DNA from: Gonatopus flavifemur
Lineage: Eukaryota > Arthropoda > Insecta > Hymenoptera > Dryinidae
Length of the DNA: 64,000 nucleotides
Assembly: GCA_018340375.1 (NCBI GenBank)
Contig: JAFFJZ010000071.1
Location: forward strand, 720,611-784,610
Direction: 5' to 3'
This document shows, one piece after another, positions 1-11,500 of the stretch. Both the position numbers and the translations under genes were made by a program. The first letter of the stretch is position 1, and each line of letters starts with the position of its first letter. The notes below the pieces were generated by a model. That model ran no database searches. It was not told the DNA's origin and saw only the letters and a list, made by a program, of their open reading frames with translations.

Positions 1-231
1 ACTTCAACATTGGGGAATATGAGGTACCAAGTTGAGTCCTACAGAATATCTTCGATGCGCTACGTTCGTGGCACCAGTCATTTTTTTATGCATAATTGAA
101 TGCCAAGATAATTTGATATAATTGAAAAATCTCTCTGTGCATCAGACTTTTTTTAATAAGAAGAAATGGTCTGTACAGAGAGATTCATAAGAGTTTCCTT
201 AATGGGTTAATTGAAATTCTTATGGAACATA
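1..231. other. Flank without a gene
   Basis: No coding region is recognisable before the mariner element. A short inverted repeat (arms near 128-138 and 174-184, sharing AATCTCTCTGT) is the only structure seen. Confidence 0.5.
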
Positions 232-233
232 TA

Positions 234-2265
234 CAGGGTGGGGCATTTGAAGTGTCGCGGGCGTTTTTCCCAAAAATAGAGTGAGATACGAGAAAATTTT
301 TCGGACAAAAGTTGTAGGGTACCGAGGGGGACATCCGATGGTGGCCTTGGCTTTGACCTCAAATCTCATCTTCAAGGGCATTCTGAGATCAACTCTTGTT
401 TTTTAAATAGCATCTCATATTTTTTACTGCAGATTCGGATTCTAGGTCAAAAACCAAGAAACTTTTGTCCGAACCATTTTCCTGAAATCCGCAAAAATGG
501 CGCTCTAATCGATATTGTTCCATTTTGAATCTGACATTCGAATAACTCGAAAACGAAGGGCCTTGCAAAAGAATGTTTCGTACGAAAGTTGTCAATACAC
601 AACACATTTCAATCGTCTACATTACCACCATTCAGAGCTCACGCGATGTAAACAAACGACGGGGTTCAGTGAAAATTCACGATTTTGAAAGTCAGTTTGT
701 CAGTTACATTTGATTATTACTTGGTTTATGACAAATTGAAAATCATGGATATCCGATACACGGTTTCTGAAAAGATCGATATGATCTACATTTACGGTGA
801 AGTGCATAAGAACCCCAGACAAGCATATGACTTGTATGCAGAACGATTTCCTGAAAGAACAACGCCATCCATTAGGTATTTTCAACGCATTACAAAATTA
901 TTCTCAGAAACGGGAAGTGTTACAAGGGAAAAACGACATCGAATGAGAACTGTTAGCGGAGAAAATGCGGAAGTTAATGTACTAGCTGCAGTAGCCAATA
1001 ATCCACACGTGAGCTCTCGTGAAATTGAACTCCATTCGGGAATTTCTCGAAGAAGTGTTCTTCGAATACTGAAACGTCACAAATTCCATCCGTATCACAT
1101 TTGTTTGCATCAAGACCTTCACGGTGATGATTTCGAAAATCGTGTACAGTTTTGTCGATGGGGTCTAGCGCAAATGCACAATAACAACTTCATCAACATA
1201 TTATTTTCTGATGAGTCGACGTTCACCAATCATGGTCAAGTAAATCGACATAATATGCATCACTGGGCGACAGAAAATCCAAGATGGTTACGTCAAGTAG
1301 AGCATCAAAGACAATGGGCTGTGAATGTTTGGTGTGGTATTTTTCGATCTCGAGTAATTGGACCGTGCTTCATTGCAGATACGCTAAATGGAGAGAAGTA
1401 CAGACATTTCTTAGATCAAGTACTTCCAACATTACTTGAAGACATACCTATTCAGGAACGATTGAATATGTGGTATCAACACGATGGTTGTCCATCCCAT
1501 TATGCAGTCACAGCTCGAGAAATATTGGACAGAGATTATCCTGGACGATGGATAGGACGTCGTGGACCAGTTCATTGGCCTGCCCGTTCTCCGGATCTTA
1601 CTTCTCCAGATTTTTTTTTATGGGGATACATAAAAGATACAGTTTATCAACAAGCACCGACTACACCTGAGAATATGCGTCAACGAATCATCAATGCATG
1701 CGCGAGCATCAATGAAGATATTTTAGCACGAGTTCAGCAATCTTTTGTAAAACGTTTTGAAATGTGTATTGAAGTCGAAGGCCATCATTTTGAGCATCTA
1801 CTGCATTAAAATTATCCAAGTGATGTAGACGATTGAAATGTGTTGTGTTTTGTCTGTTATACCCCATCACCTCCGTTTCAGTTCAAGGAGTCCCCCTTGG
1901 AATCAGACAACTTTTGTCCGAAACATTCTCCTCCAAGACCCTTCGTTTTCGAGTTATTCTAATGTCAGATTCTGTATGGAACAATATCGATTAGAGCGCC
2001 ATCTTTGCGGATTTCAGGAAAATGGTTCAGACAAAAGTTTCTTGGTTTTTGACCTAGAATCCAAATCTGCAGTGAAAAATATGAGATGCTATTCAAAAAA
2101 CAAGAGTTGACCTCAGAATGCCCTTGAAGATGAGATTTGAGGTCAAAGCCAAGGCCACCATCGGATGTCCCCCTCGATACCCCACAATTTTTGTCCGAAA
2201 AATTTTCTCGTATCTCATTTTATTTTTGGAAAAAACGCCCGCGACACTTTAAATGACCCACCCTG
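234..2265 (+). mobile_element. Complete Tc1/mariner-superfamily transposon with very long terminal inverted repeats
   Basis: The element starts CAGGGTGGGGC and ends with the complement (CCACCCTG), flanked on both sides by the dinucleotide TA (232-233 and 2266-2267), the target duplication of this superfamily. The terminal inverted repeats are unusually long: 234-620 on the left and 1824-2265 on the right. The right arm carries about 55 extra bases near 1856-1912. The two arms match closely for most of their length and enclose a single intact transposase gene. Because the reading frame is open and the TA is clean, the copy looks young and may be able to move, although the unequal arms could affect that. 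Confidence 0.9.
745..1809 (+). CDS. Tc1/mariner-superfamily transposase, DD41D type, intact
   Basis: This encodes a 354-residue transposase that would cut and rejoin DNA at the inverted repeats of the surrounding element, inserting at TA. The reading frame is open from 685, but the first in-frame ATG is at 745, giving MDIRYTVSEK; I chose it because the preceding codons lie in leader sequence. The N-terminal ~120 residues form paired helix-turn-helix regions (SSREIELHSGISRRSVLRIL). The catalytic triad is visible: D156 in LFSDEST, D247 in QHDGCPSHY and D289 in SPDFFLW. Exactly 41 residues separate the last two, which matches the DD41D (rosa-like) group. No stop or frameshift is present. The length is normal for the superfamily. 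It lies alone between the terminal repeats, so it is a complete autonomous unit on paper. Confidence 0.92.
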   Translation: MDIRYTVSEKIDMIYIYGEVHKNPRQAYDLYAERFPERTTPSIRYFQRITKLFSETGSVTREKRHRMRTVSGENAEVNVLAAVANNPHVSSREIELHSGISRRSVLRILKRHKFHPYHICLHQDLHGDDFENRVQFCRWGLAQMHNNNFINILFSDESTFTNHGQVNRHNMHHWATENPRWLRQVEHQRQWAVNVWCGIFRSRVIGPCFIADTLNGEKYRHFLDQVLPTLLEDIPIQERLNMWYQHDGCPSHYAVTAREILDRDYPGRWIGRRGPVHWPARSPDLTSPDFFLWGYIKDTVYQQAPTTPENMRQRIINACASINEDILARVQQSFVKRFEMCIEVEGHHFEHLLH

Positions 2266-2684
2266 TATATAAATCACCATTTTTTGAATTATTGAAAATC
2301 ATGACATTTTTGAGAAGGGTGTGCTCCTTGTACCGCTCCTGCCCTATTCGCCGAAAACATAACGCTGATGGGCACTTGTTTTGCCGTTTGTTTACATTGT
2401 CGTTTCCTATACAATATTTAGTCATTCTTCCACTGTCTTTTGTAGTGTGAAGTGCGATCATTGTAACAATCTTGCGTATTGTGAACGAATAATTTTATCG
2501 AGGTTTGAAGGATCAAGGTTTAGAATTCAAGTTGTTCTATTGTGAATTATTGATTTTGTACTTTTTATTGTTCTTGTCATATTTTATTATATTATCTTCC
2601 TAGTTTTATGAACACCAATTTAATTATTTCAGTGCTTCTTTCGATTTCTGTGTTTTTTTGTGCATCAGGAATCCATGCATAAGC

Positions 2685-5388
2685 ATGGATTCTGACAAGC
2701 GGAAAAGCTATCCCAAATGTTCAAATTTGGCTAAGGAATCCGACGATTTAGAATTTTCCACTCACATCAGTGCGATCGATGGTGTAAGGACTGGGTCCTT
2801 TTGTAGCCTCTGTGCAAGGAATTATTCAGGGGGCAATTCTGAGGCTAAAAAGCATTTGCTTTCTGAAAAACACAAAGCTAACCTTCAGCCCTCTGCGGAA
2901 GTAAAAAAGCGTACAGTCCACGTTGAACAATTTTTCGGAAGTTTGGTCGCTGATGAACGATATTATCCGTAATAACATACGGTTCCTGGCTCAAAAAGCA
3001 ATTTTCATTGCTCAGCATGCTCCCAAACCTACTCTGGTGGGGCTAACGAAATTTCGGTTCATTTTAATTGCTCAAAGCATATCGCAAATACAAAAAAATG
3101 TATTAACGTCGGGACGAATGTTACGTTCAGTAATTTATCGTCAGCATCAGCTTCAGGGGTTACAGAAACAGAAGAATCAATAGTTGATCCTTATGATTTT
3201 CCATGTCACTCTCCTCTTCCCGTAGAATCATTATAAGAAACGAAACGACTCCCAAACATTGATTCGCAAATACTCTCTTTATCGGATCAATCCGTATCTC
3301 AACCTCCTACTGAAATTCTACAGGCATCTGCAGTTCCGTTGGCATCTAGTCCCGCAAATTCTAGTTGCAATAATGAATTTCCTTCAACTTCTGTATCAGA
3401 AGGCAATACATTTTCCGTTCCAATGGCTGCAGATATTGCAGATGATCCGAGTATTGCATTGGGATCTGCTAAAGTAGAAGAATCGAACTTGTATCGAAAT
3501 GTTGCTCGCGCTGAGATTTTACTGTCTACTTTTATTGGAGCGCATAATATGTCTGCTCATGCAGCCTCTGATTTAATTGATACGCTGAAAGCTGCATTCA
3601 CAGATTCCGAAATCGTGCAACAAATGCAATTAAAACGAGACAAAGTCACTAAAATAATCGTCAACAATATCGCAGCTGTTGAAACGGAGAAGTTGGTTGA
3701 AAAACTTCAAACAGTTCCTTTTGGAATTCACGTTGACGGATCGGTAGACATCGCCAATAAGGAAAATTTAACTGTCTGCGTGCGTTTGATCGATGATGAG
3801 TTAGGTACGCCAATTACTCAATTATGAGAAATTATTCAAATGAGAGCCACGGATTGTTCCCATAAGAAATTATTTGCCGCCGTGGAAAAATGTTTATGGA
3901 ATCATCAAATTCCTATAAGCAATGTAAGTTCATTGTCAACGGATAACGAAGCAGTAATGACAGCAGAAAACAATTCTGTAGCTGCACTGTTACAAAAAAA
4001 ATGTTCTGCGTATATTTCTCGATGTGTCTTCCATATTAGCGCATTAGCGGCTATGTATGCAGGGAAAAACATTCCGGAATCAGTTGAAAAATTGGTATAC
4101 GATTTGGCTACCTTTTTTAGGAAGAGTGCGAAACGCAGTGACATTTGTATCGACGTAGCTAAGGATACCGGCATCGCGCTTAAACGAATTCTATCTTTAT
4201 CTGTAACCCGATGGCTTGAATTGCAACATTGTATAGACCGAATTCTAGATCAATGGGAAACTATTATTCAAGCTTTGTACACATGTGAAGATCATGAAGA
4301 AAAAGGTTCAAGTAACTCTGCATCCTTGATATTAAAGCGCAAAAACACTCATCGCTCCAAAAAATCGCCGCCCACAGAGTTGCTTGCTACCATGAATGAT
4401 CCGAAATTGAAAGCTTATTTTCTGTTCCTGAAAGATGCTCTACATGATTTCAATATGTATAATGCCTCATTTCAAACGAACAAAAGTAAAATCCAAGATG
4501 TTCATGGGGATTGATTGGATTTGATGCACAAATTTGCGCGTAGATTTGTTCGTAAACCTTTCTTAGGAATCCGTGAGCAGATTTTGTATTTGGATTAGAG
4601 CGACGAAAATAATTTATGCACCGACAAATGCATAGATCTTGGGTGGGAATGCGAAGAATTCATAACTGAATCTTTGAAAAAGCGTGAGATGTTTGTCAAT
4701 GCCATAAGAAAATTAGAAGACAATGATGATGCAAATGAGGCTCAATTAGTCTATTTACAATCGGAATGTGAAAACATCTGGATTTAGATGATGTTGCTGA
4801 AATTAGAAGTAACTGCCTCAATTTCAGCCGAACGGCAATTTTGCGATTAGCTACGCGTCTCAAGTTCACGTCGGATTCCTTTTACCATCATGTCTCTGTA
4901 TTCAAAGCAGAATCCGCGTTTTTTGAAAACCGAGAGATGTCTTTTGAGTCCGTGTGTTTCGTGGCAGACCGACTTGGTGTCACTGTCACACCAGAACTTC
5001 GGGCTGAATGGGACGTCTTATCTCAATTGCCTAAAGAAGGTAGCACAAAAACGTTAATGACCATGGATTTTGACAATTTGTGGTCCTTAACTTTGGATTA
5101 CAAATCATCCCAGAGAGGCACAGATATCTTCCCAAATTTGGAACGATTGATAAATCGGATTCGAAGCATTGCACCTTCCAATGCAGAAGCCGAAAGAAGT
5201 TTTCTGTTGTAACTGATGTTGAAACTAAGAAAAGGAACAGGATGGGTGCAAAATTATTGGATGCCATCTGCATCATAAGGAGTGCATTGAAGGCATATGG
5301 GTTCAATTCTGCTACGATGCCTGTCACTGAATCCCACTATGAAAAAATGCATTCAAACACTTTATACGCCCAGAACGAACAGAATTAA
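2685..5388 (+). pseudogene. Decayed hAT-superfamily transposase with BED-type zinc finger
   Basis: Fragments in several frames line up as one hAT transposase. The ATG at 2685 opens MDSDKRKSYPK, followed by a BED-like finger (FCSLCARN, then H-x5-H near KKHLLSEKH). The frame is lost near 2970. A long middle piece runs 3339-4514 in one frame, interrupted by a single TGA at about 3826, plausibly a former TGG. It contains the RNase H-like core and an inserted helical region (LSVTRWLEL). After stops near 4515 the frame resumes at 4841. The C-terminal dimerisation motif (FPNLERLINRI, then SNAEAERSF) is present, with a final frameshift near 5205 before SVVTDVETKKRNRMG. At least three frameshifts and one stop make it inactive. 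I could not find its terminal repeats or 8-bp duplication. Confidence 0.85.
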
Positions 5389-5881
5389 TTTCAGACCATC
5401 CGCTCAGACAAAGAAATAATCGGGATTACCTTGGGGATAGTTAGGAAAAAACTGAACTATGACTGATGATAAGTCTTACTATTTCATAGTCTAAATAAAA
5501 ATATTGATTGTACAAATTGCTATTTGGGTTGGTTACGATTACGATGAAATACTTGGTGTAACTAACAATCAGCTAACTATATTCATAGTTCAGTCCTTTT
5601 CCAAGTATAACTATTGACTTACTAATTTTTTCTCCCAGTGTGCTATTATGCATACGAGGAATGTTTAATTTAAATTTATAAAGTTCGTGTTTTATATTGT
5701 TCATAGATTATCTTACAGATAAATCTATAGAATGTATCCATAAATACAAAACCAGAAAATTTACTTTTTTTTATGTATGGAACATTTAATGGTCGTATTA
5801 AATTTTTGGATTCAGCGAATAATTATCGCAGTATTTTCATGAAATTTGTAAGGAGGGTCGAATTGACAATATGCAGGCCCT
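5389..5881. other. Gene-free stretch with a weak inverted repeat
   Basis: No gene is visible. Imperfect complementary segments near 5436-5465 and 5577-5612 (both with AACTGAAC/GTTCAGT-like cores) suggest an old MITE. Its ends are unclear. Confidence 0.35.
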
Positions 5882-6014
5882 CACCCAGACAGCAATCCAA
5901 TATCGATTCAATGTCATATCGATATCAAACTCAAATTTCGAGACGATTTTGTTTCACCAGATATCAATTCGTTACCAAGTTGATATCGAGAAATTTTCGT
6001 TTCTGGTTGGGTAG
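5882..6014. mobile_element. Imperfect foldback MITE with ACCCA ends
   Basis: The left end reads CACCCAGACAGC and the right end GGTTGGGTAG, which are roughly complementary. The inside is rich in the self-complementary motif ATATCGAT/GATATC. The arms are diverged, so this is probably an old copy. Confidence 0.4.
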
Positions 6015-6103
6015 CTGAGGATATGTACATCCGTTTTTACCGAGAGCGAAATATACGCAGAAAAACAAAGAAGAAGGTTGAATTTCAATTTATTTTTAAT
6101 ATT

Positions 6104-6337
6104 ATGATAACATTTTCGAAATGTTTATTAATATTAAGTTCGCTGTATGCTTATGTATTTTTGCGCATAATTATGTACAAATTTCACTCATCTTTATTTG
6201 ACAACCCAATCATCGTCACAGCCTATGATATGCCATATGAGTGGAACATTCATCGACAATTTTGTCCGGATCAGTGGATTCTTTCAACCAGGGAGACTTC
6301 TAAGACTGCAAATGTAAAAATTCGTATCCTTCTATGA
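6104..6337 (+). CDS. Small hypothetical ORF with hydrophobic N-terminus
   Basis: An ATG-initiated frame of 77 residues begins with a stretch resembling a signal peptide or membrane anchor (MITFSKCLLILSSLYAYVFL), followed by a polar tail. A possible AATAAA lies about 75 bases downstream near 6415. I recognise no family. The frame could equally be random open sequence in AT-rich DNA, and no splice sites or repeats support it. Confidence 0.15.
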   Translation: MITFSKCLLILSSLYAYVFLRIIMYKFHSSLFDNPIIVTAYDMPYEWNIHRQFCPDQWILSTRETSKTANVKIRILL

Positions 6338-6925
6338 AAAATGTATTTGCTCGTGTAGTATAGATAATTATTCTGATAAAAATATGAAAAAACTTCACTT
6401 GAATGACATTTATTCAATAAATGTGCCATTGAAATTCAGAATTGCATACGACTGCTTGCGTACGAGATATATATCAATTACTTCACATACACGCATATGA
6501 AACCTTCCATCAAAACTTTGTATACAGTGTAAAGCATTATTAGCCTCTCTTCTTTTCATTTATATCTTGGTCATAAATGTTTTTAATATCCTAGTTAAAC
6601 ATGTTTTATACAATTTCTTGCGCATTATTAATGGACGTGGTTTGTAATAGTATATTTCAATCGTTCAACGATTGAAACATCAAATACGCACTTCATAAAG
6701 ACATTGGAAGAACTTTCGATTTAAGGAGGTATAATTTTGAGTCTACATCCATTGCAATGCAATACAAAATTTATTTTTTGAGGGCGAAAACATGAGCTTC
6801 AACGGATTAAAAATTATGCACATATAAACAATGATCGAATCGATAAAACACTGTTGCATAGAAAACAATTGAAACATGAAACGAATTGAAATGAGTAGAA
6901 ATTATTCAAATATACAACAATATTG
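6338..6925. other. Gene-free stretch
   Basis: AT-rich sequence. I see no gene, RNA or clear repeat in it. Confidence 0.5.
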
Positions 6926-7024
6926 CCCAAGTAACACCAATCTGCGTAAAATATTCTCCGGACGTTCCTGGAATATTCGAGTGTCATTTTAAGAACGTCT
7001 GAAGAAGGTTTTGTACTACTAGGG
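6926..7024. mobile_element. CCCAAGTA-family MITE, diverged copy
   Basis: It begins CCCAAGTAACACC and ends GTACTACTAGGG, imperfect complements. The same terminus (CCCAAGTAGCACC) recurs at 16070-16175 and 22900. The inside contains ACGTTC/GAACGT, as in the copy at 16070. Confidence 0.5.
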
Positions 7025-7907
7025 CGGAATCATGGTTGCTTCGATTCTGAGTAAAAATTATTAGAAAAATCATTGAGTTCGAAATGGAACATCCAAATCT
7101 TATGACACATACGATTCATAAGAACCTTTTTAAATGCATTGAAAGGTTTTCTTGATTCACGCATACAACTGGCAATAGTCTCAAAATGTTATTTAAAACC
7201 TCAGGGTCCTCTTGACGCTGAATTCTGAAATTTCAGATGGAATAAACATTCTATGAAAATGATTCTTGATCACTTCAAATCATGCATATTGATATAAATG
7301 CAGCTGAAATACTCCGTATGTATGATACATGTTATTATAATATGGTATATACAAAAATTAGGACAATATTCAGAAGTTAATCTGTTCAAATATTTTTTTA
7401 TTCCTCGGGAATAATATGACTTTATTACATCACTTTATATGACTGTTGAAAGAAGTTGCCGGTCGCAAGTTTTAGTTTGAATTATAATGACTGTATATGT
7501 TGGAGAAATTTTTTTGTGAAATGTTTAGAAAATATGATTTAAATGTAAGAGTTGAATATGATTTTTTTTTTATATAAGATGTTCAACAAAACGGTACAAT
7601 TGTTGATTGTGTAGTTATAATTTTATGAATGCATCAAAACACAATCTTGAATCCTTTAACACATTTTGTTAACGGTGGAACAAGATTCCCTTCCGAAAAC
7701 AAAGTAACTTCACTTAACTTAGACTGTGATAAATTTGTTGAGAAATACACAAAATTTATATATCGTATAGTGTACACTTTCGTTGGAATTTATAAAAGTT
7801 TACTGCAATTGGAGCAAACAAGAAAAACAGAAAAATAAATTTATATTACTTCGTAGCAAGTTTTGTTTATCCAACATACCTCCTCTTCGTAGCAGGCATA
7901 ATGTGAT
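7025..7907. other. Gene-free stretch
   Basis: No supported gene. An ATG-initiated 69-codon frame at 7629-7838 has no recognisable family and AT-rich composition, so I do not call it. Confidence 0.5.
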
Positions 7908-8035
7908 ATCCTTGGTAAAAATTTCCCATATAAACTGACAGGATGTTACATTTTACATTTGAATTATATATAATTCTATGGGAATCCAATATGGAAACAT
8001 CCTATCGATTTATATGGGAAATTTTTATCAGGGAT
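7908..8035. mobile_element. Foldback MITE ending in TGGTAAAAATTTCCCATATAAA-type arms
   Basis: The left arm (7908 onward) contains TGGTAAAAATTTCCCATAT. The right arm ends ATATGGGAAATTTTTATCAG, its imperfect complement. It resembles other elements of the window whose ends contain CCTGGTRAAAA. Confidence 0.7.
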
Positions 8036-8036
8036 C

Positions 8037-8179
8037 CTACTCGCACAGCACATCCACCGATGTCCACGTCGCATCTACGTAGAGGCAAGGTGGATAAAAG
8101 AGGGACGTGGATATAAGGTGGAGGAAACGTAGCAGCGACGTAGAGGCGACGGAGAAATGTCCGCGTGCTGTACGGGTAG
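8037..8179. mobile_element. MITE with CTACYCGYACAGCAC termini
   Basis: The left end is CTACTCGCACAGCAC and the right end GTGCTGTACGGGTAG, close complements. The inside repeats the motif ACGTAG/CTACGT and GACGTGG several times with irregular spacing. It directly abuts the preceding MITE. Confidence 0.65.
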
Positions 8180-8414
8180 TGATCTAAAATAATCCATAAT
8201 TTACGATATTTGAGTATGATTCAAGTACCAGAAGGTTAACCTTGGCAATTGCTCCTGGTACTATATCATAACTTCCCAAAAACCAGAACACCTTCCACTT
8301 ACCTTTCAGAAACGAGACTATCTTACATTTTATACACCTAATATTTGAAATGTAACTGTTAGCTCACTAACAGCTGGGAATAGCCTTCTTTCCCATTGAA
8401 TGTGTTCCCTCTGC

Positions 8415-8640
8415 TCAAAATGCCCTGACAGATCCAGACAGATTCCAGTTAAAATCCGGTTTGGTTTTGTCAGGCTGGGACAAAAACCGACAAAGTCCAT
8501 ACCAATGTTCGGTTTTGTTGAAATGCCAGACAAAACTGAACAGATCCTGACAGATTTCGGTCAAAATCCTGTCTGGTTTCGTCAGGAATCACCATGCCAG
8601 GGACAAAAACCGACCAAACCCTGACAGAAAATTATCTGTA
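8415..8640. repeat. Foldback-like block reiterating GACAAAAACCGAC / CTGACAG
   Basis: Variants of GACAAAAACCGACAAA and CCTGACAG, plus their complements (GGTTTTGTCAGG), recur about every 20-40 bases. Sequence on its left (8320-8410) is partly repeated on its right (8710-8815). Relatives lie at 9107-9200 and 24470-25100. Confidence 0.6.
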
Positions 8641-9106
8641 CGGCATTTTCAGCAGGATCTCAGCAGCACAACTCCTTGCAGTCCTTTCAGACTTTAAGAA
8701 GTAACCTTTTAGAACATTATCATCTGACATTTTATGCACATAACATTTGAAACGTAATAGTTGAGTTATAAACACCTTGCAGTTTTCATCTTTCCAATAT
8801 AATGTCAGATATATTTCAAAGTCATGCACGGAAAAAAATAATTTACTGTGGTAGCTATTGCGTGTATTTGATATTTTTTGCTATGGTACCTAATTTTCGG
8901 CTATCCAAATATCAACCACATCATTTTTTCCCGTGTGTGTATACGCATATCATAAGAAAGGTTCAATGGAATTTTTTGGATATCTTGGGAAGATTTACAA
9001 TAAAATTCAGTAACAGATTATCATGATTATTTTCGAAGCTTCATGTGTGAAGAATTTTTCTAATATATTTCTTACGTCGATGTTTCATCACCTTGCTTAA
9101 AATGTC

Positions 9107-9200
9107 AGACCAAACCGAAAGATTCTGAAGAAAACCGGGCAGAACCAGGCAAAGCCGGATAACTTCTTGGCCTGGCTCTGCCCGGTTTCTGTCCCAAAAT
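9107..9200. repeat. Small hairpin of the CAAACCGA/CCGGGCAGA type
   Basis: GAAAACCGGGCAGAACCAGGC is followed by its approximate complement GCCTGGCTCTGCCCGGTTTC within 70 bases. The spelling resembles the ACCGAC-rich block at 8415-8640. Confidence 0.55.
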
Positions 9201-9420
9201 GTACTGGTTTACCCTGGCATTCATAGCAAGGCAGACATTCACCCCCATACTGACGTGAACTGTTTTTCCGAAGATGTAGCATTTAGTAAAATTTACCACT
9301 TGAAGTAAAGAGAAACATCTCTCCCACGATCTACTCATGTTGTGTCTGAGAACATGGTGAATGAATTAGACTACATCTCACGGAACGATTTTTTAAAAAT
9401 TTTTTACGAAGGACTCGAGG

Positions 9421-9848
9421 ACTTGATGAAATTTTCAAATGCGCTTTTTAAGGAAACTTTCTCTCAAAGGGTATTTATTTTTTATTTGAAAAGACACTGA
9501 ATCGGTTGGTCTAGATTCTACAAGAACAAATTTTTGGAAATTTTTCTTCAATTCGCTTCAGCACTTGATGAAATTTACGAGTATGTTTTTTAAAAAAACA
9601 GTCTCTAAAGTAATGTTCATTTTTCATTTCAAGAAACTGAATCGATGCGTTTATATCCCTACGAGAACAAATTTTTGGGAATTTTTCTTCAATTTGCTTC
9701 AGTACTTGATGAAATTTACGAGAATTTATTTTAAAACAATTGTCTTTAAAGTGATGTTCATTTTTCACTTCAAAACACTCTGAATCGATTAGTCTACATC
9801 CTACTAGAACAAATTTTTGAAATCTCTCTTCAATTTGTTTCAGTACTC
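9421..9848. repeat. Tandem repeat, three copies of a ~142-bp unit
   Basis: ACTTGATGAAATTT starts at 9421, 9563 and 9704, with further shared blocks (AGAACAAATTTTTGG, CTTCAATTYGCTTCAG) at the same offsets. Periods are 142 and 141 bases and the units have diverged. The frames read across this block simply follow the repeat. Confidence 0.8.
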
Positions 9849-10011
9849 CACATTCCGTAATGTAATTGTTATAAAAACATTGTACATAATCCGTGTAGCA
9901 CAAAATATTGATGAGATTTATAAAATATATGAAAAATGTTCCTATAACCTTCGAGTGAGACTATTTTAAATCTCTATAGAATACAACCGATATTCATACA
10001 ACGAATATTTT

Positions 10012-10155
10012 ACAGACGTTTGTAATACAAATGCGAATTTGTGTCATTCATTTTTTGCCTCTTTTCCTTTCGATAGATTTCCTACTCCTTCATTGAATTT
10101 GAATGTACGCGGGCTTTCTAATAAGACCGCATGTTGTATACGAAAAGTGATAGAA
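10012..10155. repeat. Left copy of a ~145-bp direct repeat
   Basis: This segment (CCTCTTTTCCTTTCGATAGA, then GTACGCGGGCTTTCTAAT) recurs in the same orientation at 10991-11144 with few changes. The two copies bracket a tRNA-like sequence and a foldback element. Confidence 0.75.
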
Positions 10156-10309
10156 TTGATGCAGAATCTTGAAACTTCGCAGATTTGTAGAGCTTAGTAT
10201 TAAACTATGAACGTCCTCAACCCGTTCGGCGAAATGAGCGGTCGTTTTTCAGATATAAGCACTTTAAATATCTAACCTTGTTAAGTACGGCTATAATTTC
10301 ATGACATAC

Positions 10310-10398
10310 AAGCGAGCTGCGGTAGCTCAACGGTCAAGGTGAGTGTCTGCAACGCTGCAGACCTAGGTTCGCGTACCAGGGAAGATAATTTTTTTTCC
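10310..10398 (+). tRNA. tRNA-like sequence or SINE head (probably a pseudogene)
   Basis: The sequence contains a good Pol III A box (TAGCTCAACGG) and B box (GGTTCGCGTACC) at tRNA spacing. Between them lies an anticodon-arm-like hairpin, GTCTG...CAGAC. A run of eight T follows near 10389-10396 and could act as a Pol III terminator. The acceptor stem is not convincing and the anticodon loop looks one base too long. It is therefore more likely a tRNA-derived SINE or pseudogene than a working tRNA. Confidence 0.45.
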
Positions 10399-10409
10399 AT
10401 GATGTTCTA

Positions 10410-10990
10410 CTTTTTTTTTTCAATAAATGTAAATATTAATCTAAATCAACAAAATTCATGTGAATTAAAGAATAATGTAATTTGCTTTTTCATTTATCAC
10501 ACTTCACAATTACTTTGTTTCCATTCATCGCATGTCAATATGTGATTCATTCATATGTTGAAAATCTCGAATTGGAATATTTTATGTTTGAACCGTTCAT
10601 TAAAATCGTATCAAGAATTAATACGCGCAAATTAGAATCTGTCACGTTAACATTCTTGCAATGTTTTCTGCAACGAGGAATTGTTGTTGTAATGAATTAT
10701 TATTCCCTTGCACGATGGATCATTGCATTGCGGGAAACATATTCAAAGAGTATTGACTTGACTGGGTTTAATTTGCGCGTATTAATTCTTGATAAGTACG
10801 ATTTTAATGAAAAATAAAAATATAAAATATCCTAATTCGAGATTTTCAACAAATGAATGAATCACATAACATGCGATGAATGAATCAAAGTAATTGTAAA
10901 GTGTGATAAATGAAAAAATAAATCACATTGCTCTCTAATTTACTTGAATTGTGTTGATTCCAATTAATATTAACATTTAATGGAAAAAAA
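10410..10990. mobile_element. Foldback element with ~170-bp arms
   Basis: The left arm is 10410-10585 and the right arm 10823-10990. Shared segments include TGAATGAATCACAT and TCATTTATCACACTT with their complements. The loop holds about 240 bases with no coding signal that I trust. Confidence 0.75.
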
Positions 10991-11144
10991 GACTTACGAA
11001 CGTTTGTGATCAAAATGTGAATTTTTGTAATTCATTTTTTGCCTCTTTTCCTTTCGATAGATTTCCTACTCTTCATTGAATTTTGAATGTACGCGGGCTT
11101 TCTAATGAGACCGCATGTTTATTCACGAAAAGTGATAGAATCGG
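10991..11144. repeat. Right copy of the ~145-bp direct repeat
   Basis: Same orientation as 10012-10155, ending GTGATAGAAT in both. The copies may be remnants of one element interrupted by the foldback. Confidence 0.75.
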
Positions 11145-11310
11145 CTAAACCTAAACAGACGAGGAACATCGATACTTTTACTCTCTCGATTTGCCGAAGG
11201 TGAACGAAGCTCGGCGAACGGATCCGAGCGGCATGTGGGATTTTTCTTGCGCTATGACGTAGTGAATAGGGGTGGGGATAGACTCACCGATAATTTCACT
11301 CGTATGTGTT

Positions 11311-11434
11311 ATAGCGTTTTCCATTCGCTGCACTGAGTGCGCACTGGCATATTCTCATGTTTCTCAAACTTGTGTCAAAATGAAGGATAGAAATATCTTA
11401 GTGCGTACTCAGTGCAGTGGATGGAAAACGCTAT
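11311..11434. mobile_element. Hairpin MITE, 35-bp arms
   Basis: ATAGCGTTTTCCATTCGCTG at the left end is matched by its near-complement ending GGAAAACGCTAT. The target duplication is unclear. Confidence 0.7.
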
Positions 11435-11500
11435 TAGTGTGTGACGTAGCAGTCACGTGGTACTGGCACGAATTCCCAGCTTAAGGAATATCGCAACACT

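Noticed and set aside
128..184. Short hairpin as a terminator or element
   Set aside because: Only about 11 paired bases with an AT-rich loop; too short to support.
685..744. Upstream extension of the mariner transposase
   Set aside because: The frame is open, but there is no ATG before 745 and the sequence belongs to the element leader.
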